Source: Candidatus Hodarchaeota archaeon
GTDB taxonomy: Archaea; Asgardarchaeota; Heimdallarchaeia; Hodarchaeales; Hodarchaeaceae
Assembly (NCBI GenBank): GCA_016839665.1
Contig: JAEOTU010000065.1
Location: 1-8,449, forward strand
Length of the DNA: 8,449 nt
Direction: 5' to 3'
Below are positions 1 through 6,296 of this stretch, piece by piece; position 1 is the first letter of the stretch, and every line of letters begins with the position of its first letter. Under the pieces are notes generated by a model that was given only the letters and a program-made list of their open reading frames with translations, was not told the DNA's origin and ran no database searches. The position numbers and the translations under genes were made by a program.

Positions 1-642
1 AAGATGTTGAAGAGCTTCAGGAAACTGGTTAACAATCCATCCTGGATAAAATATTGACATATTTCTACCAAAACTACCAAATATGAAACCATCAAATAGC
101 GGTTCCAAAAAGAGAATTAGAGAAATTATTAATACGATTTTAGGATCCACACGTCGAGCAAAGGCAAAAATGATGAATCCAACACCAATCAGAGCAAGAA
201 CACCAAAATAGAAGGGAGCTGCTCGAAAAGCCCAAGCAATGACAGTCCATTCGATCAATAACAGAACTAAACCGCGTAGGAGGAGATGTTTAGTAATTTC
301 GCTTTCAGGGACCCTTTGTTCTAATCGTTTTGCTTCAAAAAGAACTATTGAAGTGCCTGCCAAGAACACAAAGGTCGGTGCACACCAGTGAGTCACAAAT
401 CGAATTAAAAAATTCAACAGATCGGGAAATTCGGGACGATAAAAATTCGCAAATCCATCTGCCTCTTGACTCCAGGACGTTAACCCCTCACCTGCTCTTC
501 TTCCCACATTCCAGAAGGTTGACGCATGATCAAGAGCCATTAGTATAATAGCTAATCCCCGTACAAAATCTATTGCTGGAATACGAGGAAGTGATTTTGA
601 TGGGGAGTCTTCCATATTTTCAGTTTTAATTTGGGTATCCAT
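1..642 (-). CDS. DUF1624 family membrane acyltransferase, copy 1 (partial, 3' end outside window)
   Basis: The frame is open from an ATG at 642 to the left edge, giving 214 residues with the C-terminus missing. Residues 17-42 hold the family signature RIPAIDFVRGLAIILMALDH, and residues 85-98 hold HWCAPTFVFLAGTS; both match DUF1624/HGSNAT-catalytic proteins. Family members are multi-pass enzymes that use cytosolic acyl-CoA to acylate a sugar or glycan on the far side of the membrane; the substrate here is unknown. Several hydrophobic helices follow. It is a paralogue of the gene at 748-1995 but has about ten extra residues after residue 50 (GLTSWSQEADGF region). An AGGT at 650-653, 7 bases before the ATG, is a weak ribosome binding site shared with the paralogue. 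It is the last visible gene of the minus-strand peptidase/acyltransferase cluster, 105 bases behind copy 2. Family is firm; function is inferred. Confidence 0.9.
   Translation of the reverse strand, partial: MDTQIKTENMEDSPSKSLPRIPAIDFVRGLAIILMALDHASTFWNVGRRAGEGLTSWSQEADGFANFYRPEFPDLLNFLIRFVTHWCAPTFVFLAGTSIVLFEAKRLEQRVPESEITKHLLLRGLVLLLIEWTVIAWAFRAAPFYFGVLALIGVGFIIFAFARRVDPKIVLIISLILFLEPLFDGFIFGSFGRNMSIFYPGWIVNQFPEALQHL
524..598. repeat. Exact 75-bp block shared with 1877-1951 (copy A)
   Basis: This 75-base stretch, running from GCATGATCAAG to GTGATTTT on the plus strand, is identical base for base to 1877-1951. It codes for the N-terminal membrane signature of both DUF1624 paralogues. The sequence on either side has diverged, including at silent positions, so the block is more similar than the rest of the gene pair. 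Confidence 0.95.
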
Positions 643-651
643 TGTAATAAC

Positions 652-732
652 CTATTGAAGTTTGTTTTTGTATTCGGTATGCAATTTTCTTTTTCTCACT
701 ATCCAAGGTTTAATGGGGAGAAAAATTGGAGA
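652..732 (-). pseudogene. Possible remnant of an M1 peptidase 3' end
   Basis: Read on the minus strand, 732-652 is open and ends in TAG, coding a 26-residue stretch that includes PWIVRKRKL. The real M1 peptidase at 2011-3990 ends with VWIVKKRRPNKL, and the bases behind this motif (685-706 against 2026-2047) match at 19 of 22 positions. Both stretches sit just ahead of a DUF1624 start and share the same AATAGGTTATT element. I infer that the original duplication covered the M1 3' end plus the acyltransferase, and that most of the second M1 gene was later lost. The match is short and partly A-rich, so chance similarity is not excluded. Confidence 0.45.
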
Positions 733-747
733 TTATTCACTTATTCT

Positions 748-1995
748 TCAAATGTATTTCAGTAAGGAATCTGGATACCTCTTTTTCATCTTCTGAAACT
801 CATGACAAGCTGGGAACAAAATGGTTAACCCAAGAAGCCATACGAGCAAGGTTACTTGAATTGAAAATGCCTTTTCAAGACCTAGAGCTAAGGGAACGGC
901 ACCATAGAAGATTAAATGAGCGCAATAGAAGAAAAGTGCTGTTGAACCAAAAAGGATCACTGGTTTTGCCCACTGTTGAAACATTTCATTCTCTTGAAAA
1001 TAAAATGCTATTGTTAATACAAGACACATCCCACCCAACGTCCATAAAAGGAATACAATACTGGGAGGATATTTTGACATAAAGAAAAAATTCTGAATTG
1101 TGAAGGCATTGTTTATTAAAACTCCGTCTGAGGCCCAAATGGGAAAATAACTGGTTGGAAAACCTTGAACAATACGAATAATGAAGAATATTGCAAGTGT
1201 TATGATACCAGTCATCCCTAAGCGTTTAGCGACATGTTGATTTACGTTAGGTAACTGTTGCTGCTGTTGTAACCAACGACCAAAGACAACCCCTAAACCC
1301 ATGACTCCCAACCAAGGATCAAGTGAATACAACCCATTAGGCCAATTTGGAAGATACGTCACGGCTTGAACCCAGGATAAAAGCTGCGGGGTACCTTCCA
1401 AAAGCTTAAGATAAAAACTGAGACTGAAGATACTGAACGTAGCAGGATGAGCACCAGGATCTATCTGGATCAAATCAAAGAGAGGATCAAGAATCAAGAA
1501 AAAAGAAAATCCTAGGATAATTTTATTATCGAGTTTACGAACAAAAGAAAAAATAATGAGCCCAATGCCAATAGCTGCTAAAACACCAAAGTAGAGAGGC
1601 CCAGCTTGAAACAACCACGCGATTAAAGTCCATTCGACCAATAACAAAACAAGACCACGAACAGCGAGATGTTTGGTTATGTCACTGTCTTGAACTCCTC
1701 GACTCAATCGGTTTCTTTCAAAAAGAACAACGGAAGTTCCTGCTAAAAAGACAAATGTGGGGGCACACCAATGGGAAACAAATCGAACAAGAAATTGCAT
1801 GAGATCTGGTAAAAATTCTGGACGACTAGCAAACCAAAATTCACCAAAGAAACGACCAGAGTTCCAGTAAGTTGATGCATGATCAAGAGCCATTAGTATA
1901 ATAGCTAATCCCCGTACAAAATCTATTGCTGGAATACGAGGAAGTGATTTTAGGGGTAAATTCTGCTTTTGTTCAGTTTTAACTTGAGTATTCAT
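748..1995 (-). CDS. DUF1624 (HGSNAT-like) membrane acyltransferase, copy 2
   Basis: This 415-residue multi-pass membrane protein shows DUF1624 motifs in order. They are RIPAIDFVRGLAIILMALDH at 20-39, HWCAPTFVFLAGTS at 75-88, KYPPSIVFLLWTLGG at 308-322, FFYCAHLIFYGAV at 355-367, and a basic tail (KMKKRYPDSLLKYI). The length is normal for the family. Relatives (human HGSNAT, bacterial NagX-type proteins) move an acetyl group from cytosolic acetyl-CoA to a sugar amine across the membrane. Conserved histidines His39 and His75 are candidates for the acyl relay; which one acts is not visible from sequence. A run of five glutamines at 243-247 lies in a loop. The gene starts 15 bases after the M1 peptidase stop, with AGGT at 2003-2006 as a weak ribosome site, so the two are very probably co-transcribed. 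A possible role is acylation of surface glycans or glycolipids; this is inference. Confidence 0.93.
   Translation of the reverse strand: MNTQVKTEQKQNLPLKSLPRIPAIDFVRGLAIILMALDHASTYWNSGRFFGEFWFASRPEFLPDLMQFLVRFVSHWCAPTFVFLAGTSVVLFERNRLSRGVQDSDITKHLAVRGLVLLLVEWTLIAWLFQAGPLYFGVLAAIGIGLIIFSFVRKLDNKIILGFSFFLILDPLFDLIQIDPGAHPATFSIFSLSFYLKLLEGTPQLLSWVQAVTYLPNWPNGLYSLDPWLGVMGLGVVFGRWLQQQQQLPNVNQHVAKRLGMTGIITLAIFFIIRIVQGFPTSYFPIWASDGVLINNAFTIQNFFFMSKYPPSIVFLLWTLGGMCLVLTIAFYFQENEMFQQWAKPVILFGSTALFFYCAHLIFYGAVPLALGLEKAFSIQVTLLVWLLGLTILFPACHEFQKMKKRYPDSLLKYI
1877..1951. repeat. Exact 75-bp block shared with 524-598 (copy B)
   Basis: Second copy of the 75-base identical block inside the paired DUF1624 genes. 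Beyond it a single mismatch (C/T at 523/1876) separates it from a further short match, after which the genes diverge. Confidence 0.95.
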
Positions 1996-2010
1996 TGCAA
2001 TAACCTATTA

Positions 2011-3990
2011 TTATAGCTTATTTGGTCTTCTTTTTTTCACGATCCAAACAGCATAAGCAAAGATTACACATAATGTGATAAGAAATACTGAAAGTTCTAT
2101 TAGATTGATTAGGTTCATTCTGGATAGGCTGGACCAGTTATCAGTACGAAAAGTTAATGCAGTATAGTCAGCAGACGCCAATTCAACAAGAATATCAGAC
2201 TCGTACATCAAAAGGACTGCTCCAGGATTACCTTTCCCAGATAACACGAGTTTTAAAGTGGTCGTACCATTTATCCAGACTTGCTCACGGTAGTATATTT
2301 CCTGCTGTTGATAATCCATTACCTGAATGTAAAGTTGCTGGGAATAGAGATATGTGTTGTTTTCTTCTTTGAGATCTCCTATTGTGACTGTTATTGTATT
2401 CGTAAGGGAATTATAATCCATATTCCTGTAATAATATCTAGGAAGGTATGGATTGTCAAACCATGGGAAAAAGAACCAGTCTAAAGATGAGTTTGTTACA
2501 GTTTCAAATGATCTTTGAAGATCTGGAAATGTCGCAATCTTGAACTTGTATTCTTCGAAAAAATGTCTTAGTCCTGCAATGAAACTCTCGTGTCCAATAG
2601 TCAAGCGAAGCTTTTGCAGGATTAATGGCGCTTTTGTGTAAGCAGTATGACGATAACTCATATCGGTTCCAAGAAAATCATAGATGGATTGATTGATCTT
2701 GCTTGGTTGACTCGTATTATCGTAATAGGTTCGCACGACGTCTAGTGCCCAATAATTCTCAAAATAGTGCCAATCAGGGTTGTAAAAGTCGAAATAGTAA
2801 TCTGTAGACCAGCAAGTTAACCCTTCATCTAGGTGGCCCCAATCAATCTGATCGTTTCCAACAAGCTGACACCACCACTGATGTGCTGTTTCATGAGCAA
2901 TGATAAGCTCTTGATAAAATTCAGCGTCATCAGGATGCCGATCAACTATGGATTCGGAGATCTGCACCTGACACGGATACTCCATCCCACCATAAAATCC
3001 ATATGCTTCTACAATGTTGTATGTAGTGTAAGGATAAGTGCCAAATGATTCATTGAAGAGAAGGCAAGAGTTAACTGCAGCCTCGAGGGCATCCTCTTCC
3101 CATAAAGCGCTACTATGCGGTAAATAATAGGAAGAGATATTCACTCCGTTAACTACCTCAGATTCCATTAGAAAGTATCGTGATGCTGAAAATACCACTT
3201 CTCGAACAGGATACATTGGATTGTAATGATAGATCGTGGTGATTCCATCACTTGTACTATCAAGCAATTCACCGGTTGCTGCAACGACCATTCCATTAGG
3301 AATTTCGACAACAAGATCATAATAAGCCATATCAAAGTAAAAAGGATCACCAATGGTAAGATATTCATCAGTATTCCAACCATCAAACTCGTCATAAACA
3401 CAGGGAATCGGGTAAAAGGCTGTGCATGTATAAACACGTGATTGGTTACCATCATGACCATAGGAATTGGATCGATCTTGACCATCAGGAAGAGTCGTAT
3501 TAAAAGAAATACGAAAAGAAGCACTCTGATTAGATTCTATAGGGGATGTGAGATTCACCCACATCAGTTGTTGATTAGAGAGAACTTCAAAAATAAGATC
3601 AGTATTCGAAGAATCCGTAGTGGTGACATTTAAAATGTTCATTTCACCTTGACGGTTTTCATACTGCATACCAGAAGGATAAAGATGGAAAGGAATACGA
3701 TCAAAACTAACTGGATCGCTGTTATAATAATCTACAGTTAAGTTGCCTTCAATCAACGATAGAGCTTCATCTAATTTGACTGATAAGGACAAGTTCGAGA
3801 GATATTGAAAAGCATCAAAATCAACTTGATCCACCTTCAACAACTTTGAAGCTGACTTAACTTGATTTTTCATTTTTCCTTCAAGAGGGGATGTCGTGGA
3901 TTTTTCAGCGACAACTAAAATCCCCTCAAAACTCCAGAGGCATATTAATGCAACTGTTAGAACTGTTATCAGAGTCTTAAGTCTCATCAT
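2011..3990 (-). CDS. Membrane-anchored M1-family zinc metallopeptidase (aminopeptidase-like)
   Basis: The 659-residue product has an N-terminal signal segment (about 4-28), a long extracellular region and one C-terminal membrane helix (about 628-650) followed by KKRRPNKL. The M1 catalytic set is complete. HETAH at 366-370 is followed by Glu389 in DEGL, giving the standard 18-residue spacing. GGMEYP at 334-339 stands where classical aminopeptidases have GAMEN, and Tyr451 in AYTKAP is the likely transition-state tyrosine. An ectoenzyme trimming peptides outside the cell is the expected role. About fifteen N-X-S/T sequons fit a glycosylated surface protein. The full C-terminal helical domain of large M1 enzymes is absent. 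GGAG at 3996-3999 serves ATG 3990 (an adjacent ATG at 3987 is also possible). It heads the acyltransferase genes and lies downstream of a predicted PadR operator at 4366-4386. Because GGMEYP replaces GAMEN, strict aminopeptidase specificity is uncertain. Confidence 0.95.
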   Translation of the reverse strand: MMRLKTLITVLTVALICLWSFEGILVVAEKSTTSPLEGKMKNQVKSASKLLKVDQVDFDAFQYLSNLSLSVKLDEALSLIEGNLTVDYYNSDPVSFDRIPFHLYPSGMQYENRQGEMNILNVTTTDSSNTDLIFEVLSNQQLMWVNLTSPIESNQSASFRISFNTTLPDGQDRSNSYGHDGNQSRVYTCTAFYPIPCVYDEFDGWNTDEYLTIGDPFYFDMAYYDLVVEIPNGMVVAATGELLDSTSDGITTIYHYNPMYPVREVVFSASRYFLMESEVVNGVNISSYYLPHSSALWEEDALEAAVNSCLLFNESFGTYPYTTYNIVEAYGFYGGMEYPCQVQISESIVDRHPDDAEFYQELIIAHETAHQWWCQLVGNDQIDWGHLDEGLTCWSTDYYFDFYNPDWHYFENYWALDVVRTYYDNTSQPSKINQSIYDFLGTDMSYRHTAYTKAPLILQKLRLTIGHESFIAGLRHFFEEYKFKIATFPDLQRSFETVTNSSLDWFFFPWFDNPYLPRYYYRNMDYNSLTNTITVTIGDLKEENNTYLYSQQLYIQVMDYQQQEIYYREQVWINGTTTLKLVLSGKGNPGAVLLMYESDILVELASADYTALTFRTDNWSSLSRMNLINLIELSVFLITLCVIFAYAVWIVKKRRPNKL

Positions 3991-4110
3991 ATTAACTCCA
4001 TTAATGATTTAATAGATTTTAAAAAGCTATGATAGGGGAAATGTTTGAAATTCAGTTTTCTTCGGATCTTGAAATGGAAACCGTAGAAACAAATGAAATT
4101 AATTTTGTCT

Positions 4111-4305
4111 CTAATTCCTTTTTCTGGGAATTTTGTTAGATGTATATACTCCATCATACTGGAGTAAACCACACGACATTCTTCTAACACCTAAGTGGCG
4201 AAATCTTTGAGCTACTTTCTCAGATTTTGGAGATTTTTTCCTTTTACTCCGTTTCGATTTGATTCCATTTCCATTTGTTTTTCGTTTAAGATTGATTTTG
4301 AACAC
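4111..4305 (-). CDS. Doubtful small basic protein (64 codons, GTG start)
   Basis: A frame open on the minus strand could begin at GTG 4305, which has GGAG at 4314-4317 with 8-base spacing and lies just downstream of the predicted TATA box at 4359-4366. The product is very rich in Lys and Arg (KSKRSKRKKSPKSEK in the middle) and matches no family I know. The longer version starting at ATG 4347 is unlikely, because that codon lies only about 17 bases from the TATA centre, upstream of the expected transcript start. The frame runs through an inverted repeat at 4147-4166 that looks regulatory, and its composition may simply reflect A-rich leader sequence. I list it only as possible. Confidence 0.2.
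   Translation of the reverse strand: MFKINLKRKTNGNGIKSKRSKRKKSPKSEKVAQRFRHLGVRRMSCGLLQYDGVYTSNKIPRKRN
4147..4166. promoter_or_regulatory. Perfect 7-bp inverted repeat next to TATA-like GTATATAC
   Basis: TACTCCA (4147-4153) and TGGAGTA (4160-4166) are perfect reverse complements separated by 6 bases. On the minus strand the repeat runs straight into GTATATAC (4142-4149), which could serve as a TATA box for a promoter starting near 4119 and reading into the M1 gene. It could be an operator for another regulator or a hairpin in the M1 leader. The sequence is unrelated to the TATTCG/CGAATA operator. Confidence 0.4.
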
Positions 4306-4358
4306 TTTTTTATCTCCACATTTATTGAAAATTTCAAGTATTGGCATTCAAATATTAG

Positions 4359-4386
4359 TTTATAAACTATTCGATTTCCGAATAGT
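4359..4386 (-). promoter_or_regulatory. Predicted PadR operator plus TATA box upstream of the M1/acyltransferase genes
   Basis: ACTATTCG (4366-4373) and CGAATAGT (4379-4386) form a perfect 8-base inverted repeat around a 5-base spacer. On the minus strand it reads TATTCGGAAATCGAATA and is followed at once by TTTATAAA (4359-4366), a good archaeal TATA box reading toward the M1 gene. The 17-base core matches the site in front of padR (6135-6151) at 16 of 17 positions, and the operator-TATA arrangement is the same. A repressor bound here would cover the TFB-recognition region. Start of transcription is expected near 4335. That it is a PadR site is inference from this match. Confidence 0.75.
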
Positions 4387-4421
4387 CGCTAAAAACTAAC
4401 CCACATTAAAAACTCAAATAT

Positions 4422-4482
4422 CATGAACTCTCCCATTATCTTCTTTTAAAATCAAAAATTTTCTTAAAATGAGAGATTCATG
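4422..4482. repeat. Inverted repeat downstream of the HAAS membrane gene
   Basis: CATGAACTCTC at 4422-4432 can pair with GAGAGATTCATG at 4471-4482 with one bulged A. The 38-base loop is made mostly of T and A runs, and T-runs on the minus strand also follow the gene's stop. It may help end or process the padR-HAAS transcript. The loop is long, so a functional hairpin is uncertain. Confidence 0.3.
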
Positions 4483-4503
4483 CTCAGAGTAAAAAGAGTT
4501 TAT

Positions 4504-5724
4504 TTATCGCCAATTGGAGCGGCCAATAAACCGATTTATATTTACCCAAGAGTAATAATACATCAATAAAACTCCATTGAGTAACATTATGAAACTTAGA
4601 ATAAGTGCAACCCAAGCAGGAACACCAAATACAGTCCAGCCAGGAATTTCAAAAACAGTATAGCCCATTAACGCACTCCAGAAAGCAGTAATAATGAAAA
4701 AGATGATCACGCAACCGATAACGTTGGAGATCCTGATCTGTCTCAAATTATACTCTTTTAACGTCTTCAGATGATTTAGAAAATTTAAATACGGAATGTC
4801 AGAGGGTTTATTTACTGAATTCCACTTGTAACTCCAAACTGGTAATATACAACTAATTATTGTGAAAAAAATAATTAATGAGATCATTTCATCACGAGTC
4901 ACTCGTATTGGGATATAGATGAGGATTAACCAGAGTGAAATTAAGGCAAGTACTAATCCAAGGGAGAAGTATTTTTGCAGATCGGTCAAATGCACATCAT
5001 ATTGCATTAATTTGTCAGGATATAATCTACTTATAACGAATCCTAAAATCAAGCCAATAATGACTGCAGGAACAAATATTCTTGTTGGAATATCACTTAA
5101 TTGACGGAATAAGTCAGGAATAAACTCCAAATTTGGTTGAGTCAAAGGAGAGTAAGTAATGGCAAGTGCTAGATTCCCTAAAACGATCAAAACCAAATAA
5201 CTAAGTAAAAATACTGCAATATAAGGAGAATTAATGACCTCCTGTGGCATTTTAGGCAGACCAATTGCCTTTTTGTCTTCTGCAACTTCTGCTATCCTAA
5301 CACCACAGTTATCACAAAAATTGGAATCAGGCTCGTTTCGCCAACTACATGCTAGACAGGATATTTTATCGTGTTTTGGAAAATCAATGACCTTTTCTTC
5401 TTGAGTTATTATAATTTCTTTTTCAGTTATTTGATCAAGCGGGAAATCGATGGATTGGAGAATTTCAGAGGGAGAACCAATATCTTGAATTAATCCTAAC
5501 GCTTCTGAAAAGGTGATTTTGGCTTTATCCTTATAATGTTCAATGAACTCTAGAATAAACTCTTCTATTCCACTGAAAACCGTCACTTGTTCTTCTGATA
5601 CAACATTAAATTGCGTCATCTTCGATTGAAGATTATCAAGGAATGAACTGATCAATTGCCAGGCATCAGAAGTGAAAAAGGACGATAATTCTTGAAAACG
5701 AATTTGTGGATCAACGCTTTTCAT
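4504..5724 (-). CDS. PadR-coupled membrane protein: DUF1700/HAAS-like domain, zinc ribbon, six membrane helices
   Basis: The 406-residue protein has three parts. Residues 1-95 are helical and end in FSEALGLIQDIGSPSEILQSI, the pattern of DUF1700/HAAS domains (compare LGSPEEIA), a helical signalling module typically encoded next to PadR regulators. Residues 123-140 form a zinc ribbon with CLAC (Cys123, Cys126) and CDNC (Cys137, Cys140). From about 168 to 391 there are some six membrane helices. Its ATG overlaps the padR stop as ATGA, and GAGGG inside padR gives a good ribosome site, so the two proteins are made together. The expected role is a membrane sensor that holds or releases the PadR repressor; the signal is unknown, and a redox, metal or membrane-stress input is only a guess from the cysteines and helices. 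The family link rests on motif pattern and neighbourhood. Confidence 0.8.
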   Translation of the reverse strand: MKSVDPQIRFQELSSFFTSDAWQLISSFLDNLQSKMTQFNVVSEEQVTVFSGIEEFILEFIEHYKDKAKITFSEALGLIQDIGSPSEILQSIDFPLDQITEKEIIITQEEKVIDFPKHDKISCLACSWRNEPDSNFCDNCGVRIAEVAEDKKAIGLPKMPQEVINSPYIAVFLLSYLVLIVLGNLALAITYSPLTQPNLEFIPDLFRQLSDIPTRIFVPAVIIGLILGFVISRLYPDKLMQYDVHLTDLQKYFSLGLVLALISLWLILIYIPIRVTRDEMISLIIFFTIISCILPVWSYKWNSVNKPSDIPYLNFLNHLKTLKEYNLRQIRISNVIGCVIIFFIITAFWSALMGYTVFEIPGWTVFGVPAWVALILSFIMLLNGVLLMYYYSWVNINRFIGRSNWR

Positions 5725-6095
5725 TTAATACCCTCTTCTAGCAATTGATTGATAATGGATTGAAGGTCTTTCCATTCTCTTTTTTTTTCGTTTAGAAGCT
5801 CTTTACCCTTTTGAGTCAATGAGTAAACCGACTTTTGTCTAGAAACACCCTCAGAACGTGAGGGAGTGTCTTCTATAGTTTTATGTAAAACCCCCATCGA
5901 TTCTAGCTTTACCATATGAGGATAAATAGTTCCAGCTCGAAAAGAAATCTTGTTCATTGTCTTTATTTTTATATCTCTAATCAGTTCATATGTACTAGAA
6001 CTTTTTTTGGCACTTAGGATGCATAGAATCAGTAATGTTGATAATTCTTTCCCTAAATACGGATTATATTCACGGGAGGATTCACTCTGAACCAT
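5721..6095 (-). CDS. PadR family transcriptional regulator
   Basis: This 124-residue winged-helix protein carries the PadR hallmarks. GTIYPHMVKLESMGVL at 55-70 contains the recognition region, RQKSVYSLTQKGKELL at 86-101 is the wing and start of the dimer helix, and the C-terminus is a single long helix. PadR proteins bind DNA as dimers at inverted repeats and usually repress. The first eight or so residues vary, and the start is ATG 6095. No Shine-Dalgarno lies before it, and a TATA box at 6125-6132 sits about 30 bases upstream, so the mRNA is probably leaderless or nearly so. An inverted repeat abuts that TATA box, implying autoregulation. The gene overlaps the HAAS membrane protein by 4 bases and shares its operator with the promoter region of the M1 operon. 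Confidence 0.93.
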   Translation of the reverse strand: MVQSESSREYNPYLGKELSTLLILCILSAKKSSSTYELIRDIKIKTMNKISFRAGTIYPHMVKLESMGVLHKTIEDTPSRSEGVSRQKSVYSLTQKGKELLNEKKREWKDLQSIINQLLEEGIK

Positions 6096-6124
6096 TCAAA
6101 CCATTTTAACATTATGGTGTGATA

Positions 6125-6157
6125 ATATAAAAAGTATTCGATTTTCGAATATTCGAA
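6125..6157 (-). promoter_or_regulatory. padR promoter with predicted PadR operator
   Basis: TATTCG (6135-6140) and CGAATA (6146-6151) form an inverted repeat with a 5-base spacer; on the minus strand it reads TATTCGAAAATCGAATA. It is followed two bases later by a TATA box, TTTATATT, at 6125-6132 on the minus strand. A third half-site, TATTCG at 6150-6155, overlaps the second arm and creates a perfect 14-base palindrome, TTCGAATATTCGAA (6144-6157). The same 17-base core occurs upstream of the M1 gene. Binding here would block TFB/TBP and repress padR itself. Confidence 0.75.
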
Positions 6158-6274
6158 GAATTAGAACGATGGAAAATAAATCGTGTCGCGAAAGAGGACT
6201 TTGACGACATCAGATCTCAAATCAAAAAAAAACACAAAAGTGCACACAAGTATAGTTTTAAATTAGAAAAATAA
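6131..6274 (+). pseudogene. Start-less open frame in the padR / 6297 intergenic region
   Basis: A 47-codon frame runs between a TAA at 6128 and a TAA at 6272. Its translation looks protein-like (EELERWKINRVAKEDFDDIR, then a Lys/His-rich tail), but there is no ATG, GTG or TTG in frame, and it overlaps the padR operator. It may be the eroded end of a lost gene, or chance. I do not recognise a family. Confidence 0.2.
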
Positions 6275-6296
6275 ATAGAAATTACGTGTGTATTAA
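6254..6296 (+). promoter_or_regulatory. Probable promoter of the secreted protein gene at 6297
   Basis: TTTTAAAT at 6256-6263 resembles an archaeal TATA box. A transcript starting about 26 bases on would begin near 6286, leaving about 11 bases before the ATG. No Shine-Dalgarno precedes the ATG, which fits a very short leader. No PadR-type inverted repeat adjoins this box. Confidence 0.4.

Larger units (their letters stand above)
3991..4503 (-). promoter_or_regulatory. 513-bp regulatory gap and long leader of the M1 operon
   Basis: No recognisable gene fills this gap. On the minus strand it holds, in order, T-rich stretches and an inverted repeat behind the HAAS gene, a PadR-type operator with a TATA box (4359-4386), a weak small reading frame, a second inverted repeat beside a TATA-like GTATATAC (4142-4166), a T/A-rich TTTTTAAAA at 4017-4025, and the GGAG ribosome site for the M1 gene. 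Transcription from the 4359-4366 TATA box would give a leader of roughly 340 bases. Which of the TATA-like sites is used cannot be told from sequence. Confidence 0.5.

Noticed and set aside
330..548. 72-codon plus-strand frame
   Set aside because: Antisense to acyltransferase copy 1, whose frame carries clear family signatures through the same bases.
671..676. TATTCG half-site in the gap before acyltransferase copy 1
   Set aside because: The second arm is not CGAATA at the required spacing, so it is not a full operator.
726..1082. 118-codon plus-strand frame
   Set aside because: Lies wholly opposite the well-supported DUF1624 gene apart from its first bases and shows no family motif; a shadow of the real gene.
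3168..3524. 118-codon minus-strand frame inside the M1 gene
   Set aside because: Overlaps the M1 coding region in another frame; the hydrophobic composition is a frame-shift artefact and there is no start signal.
3602..3610. TATTCG-like half-site within the M1 gene
   Set aside because: Single half-site in coding sequence with no partner arm.
3987..4190. 67-codon minus-strand frame ending at the M1 start with a TGA overlap
   Set aside because: The overlap is attractive, but there is no ribosome site or family match, and the frame crosses the 4147-4166 inverted repeat and the T/A-rich leader. Probably noise.
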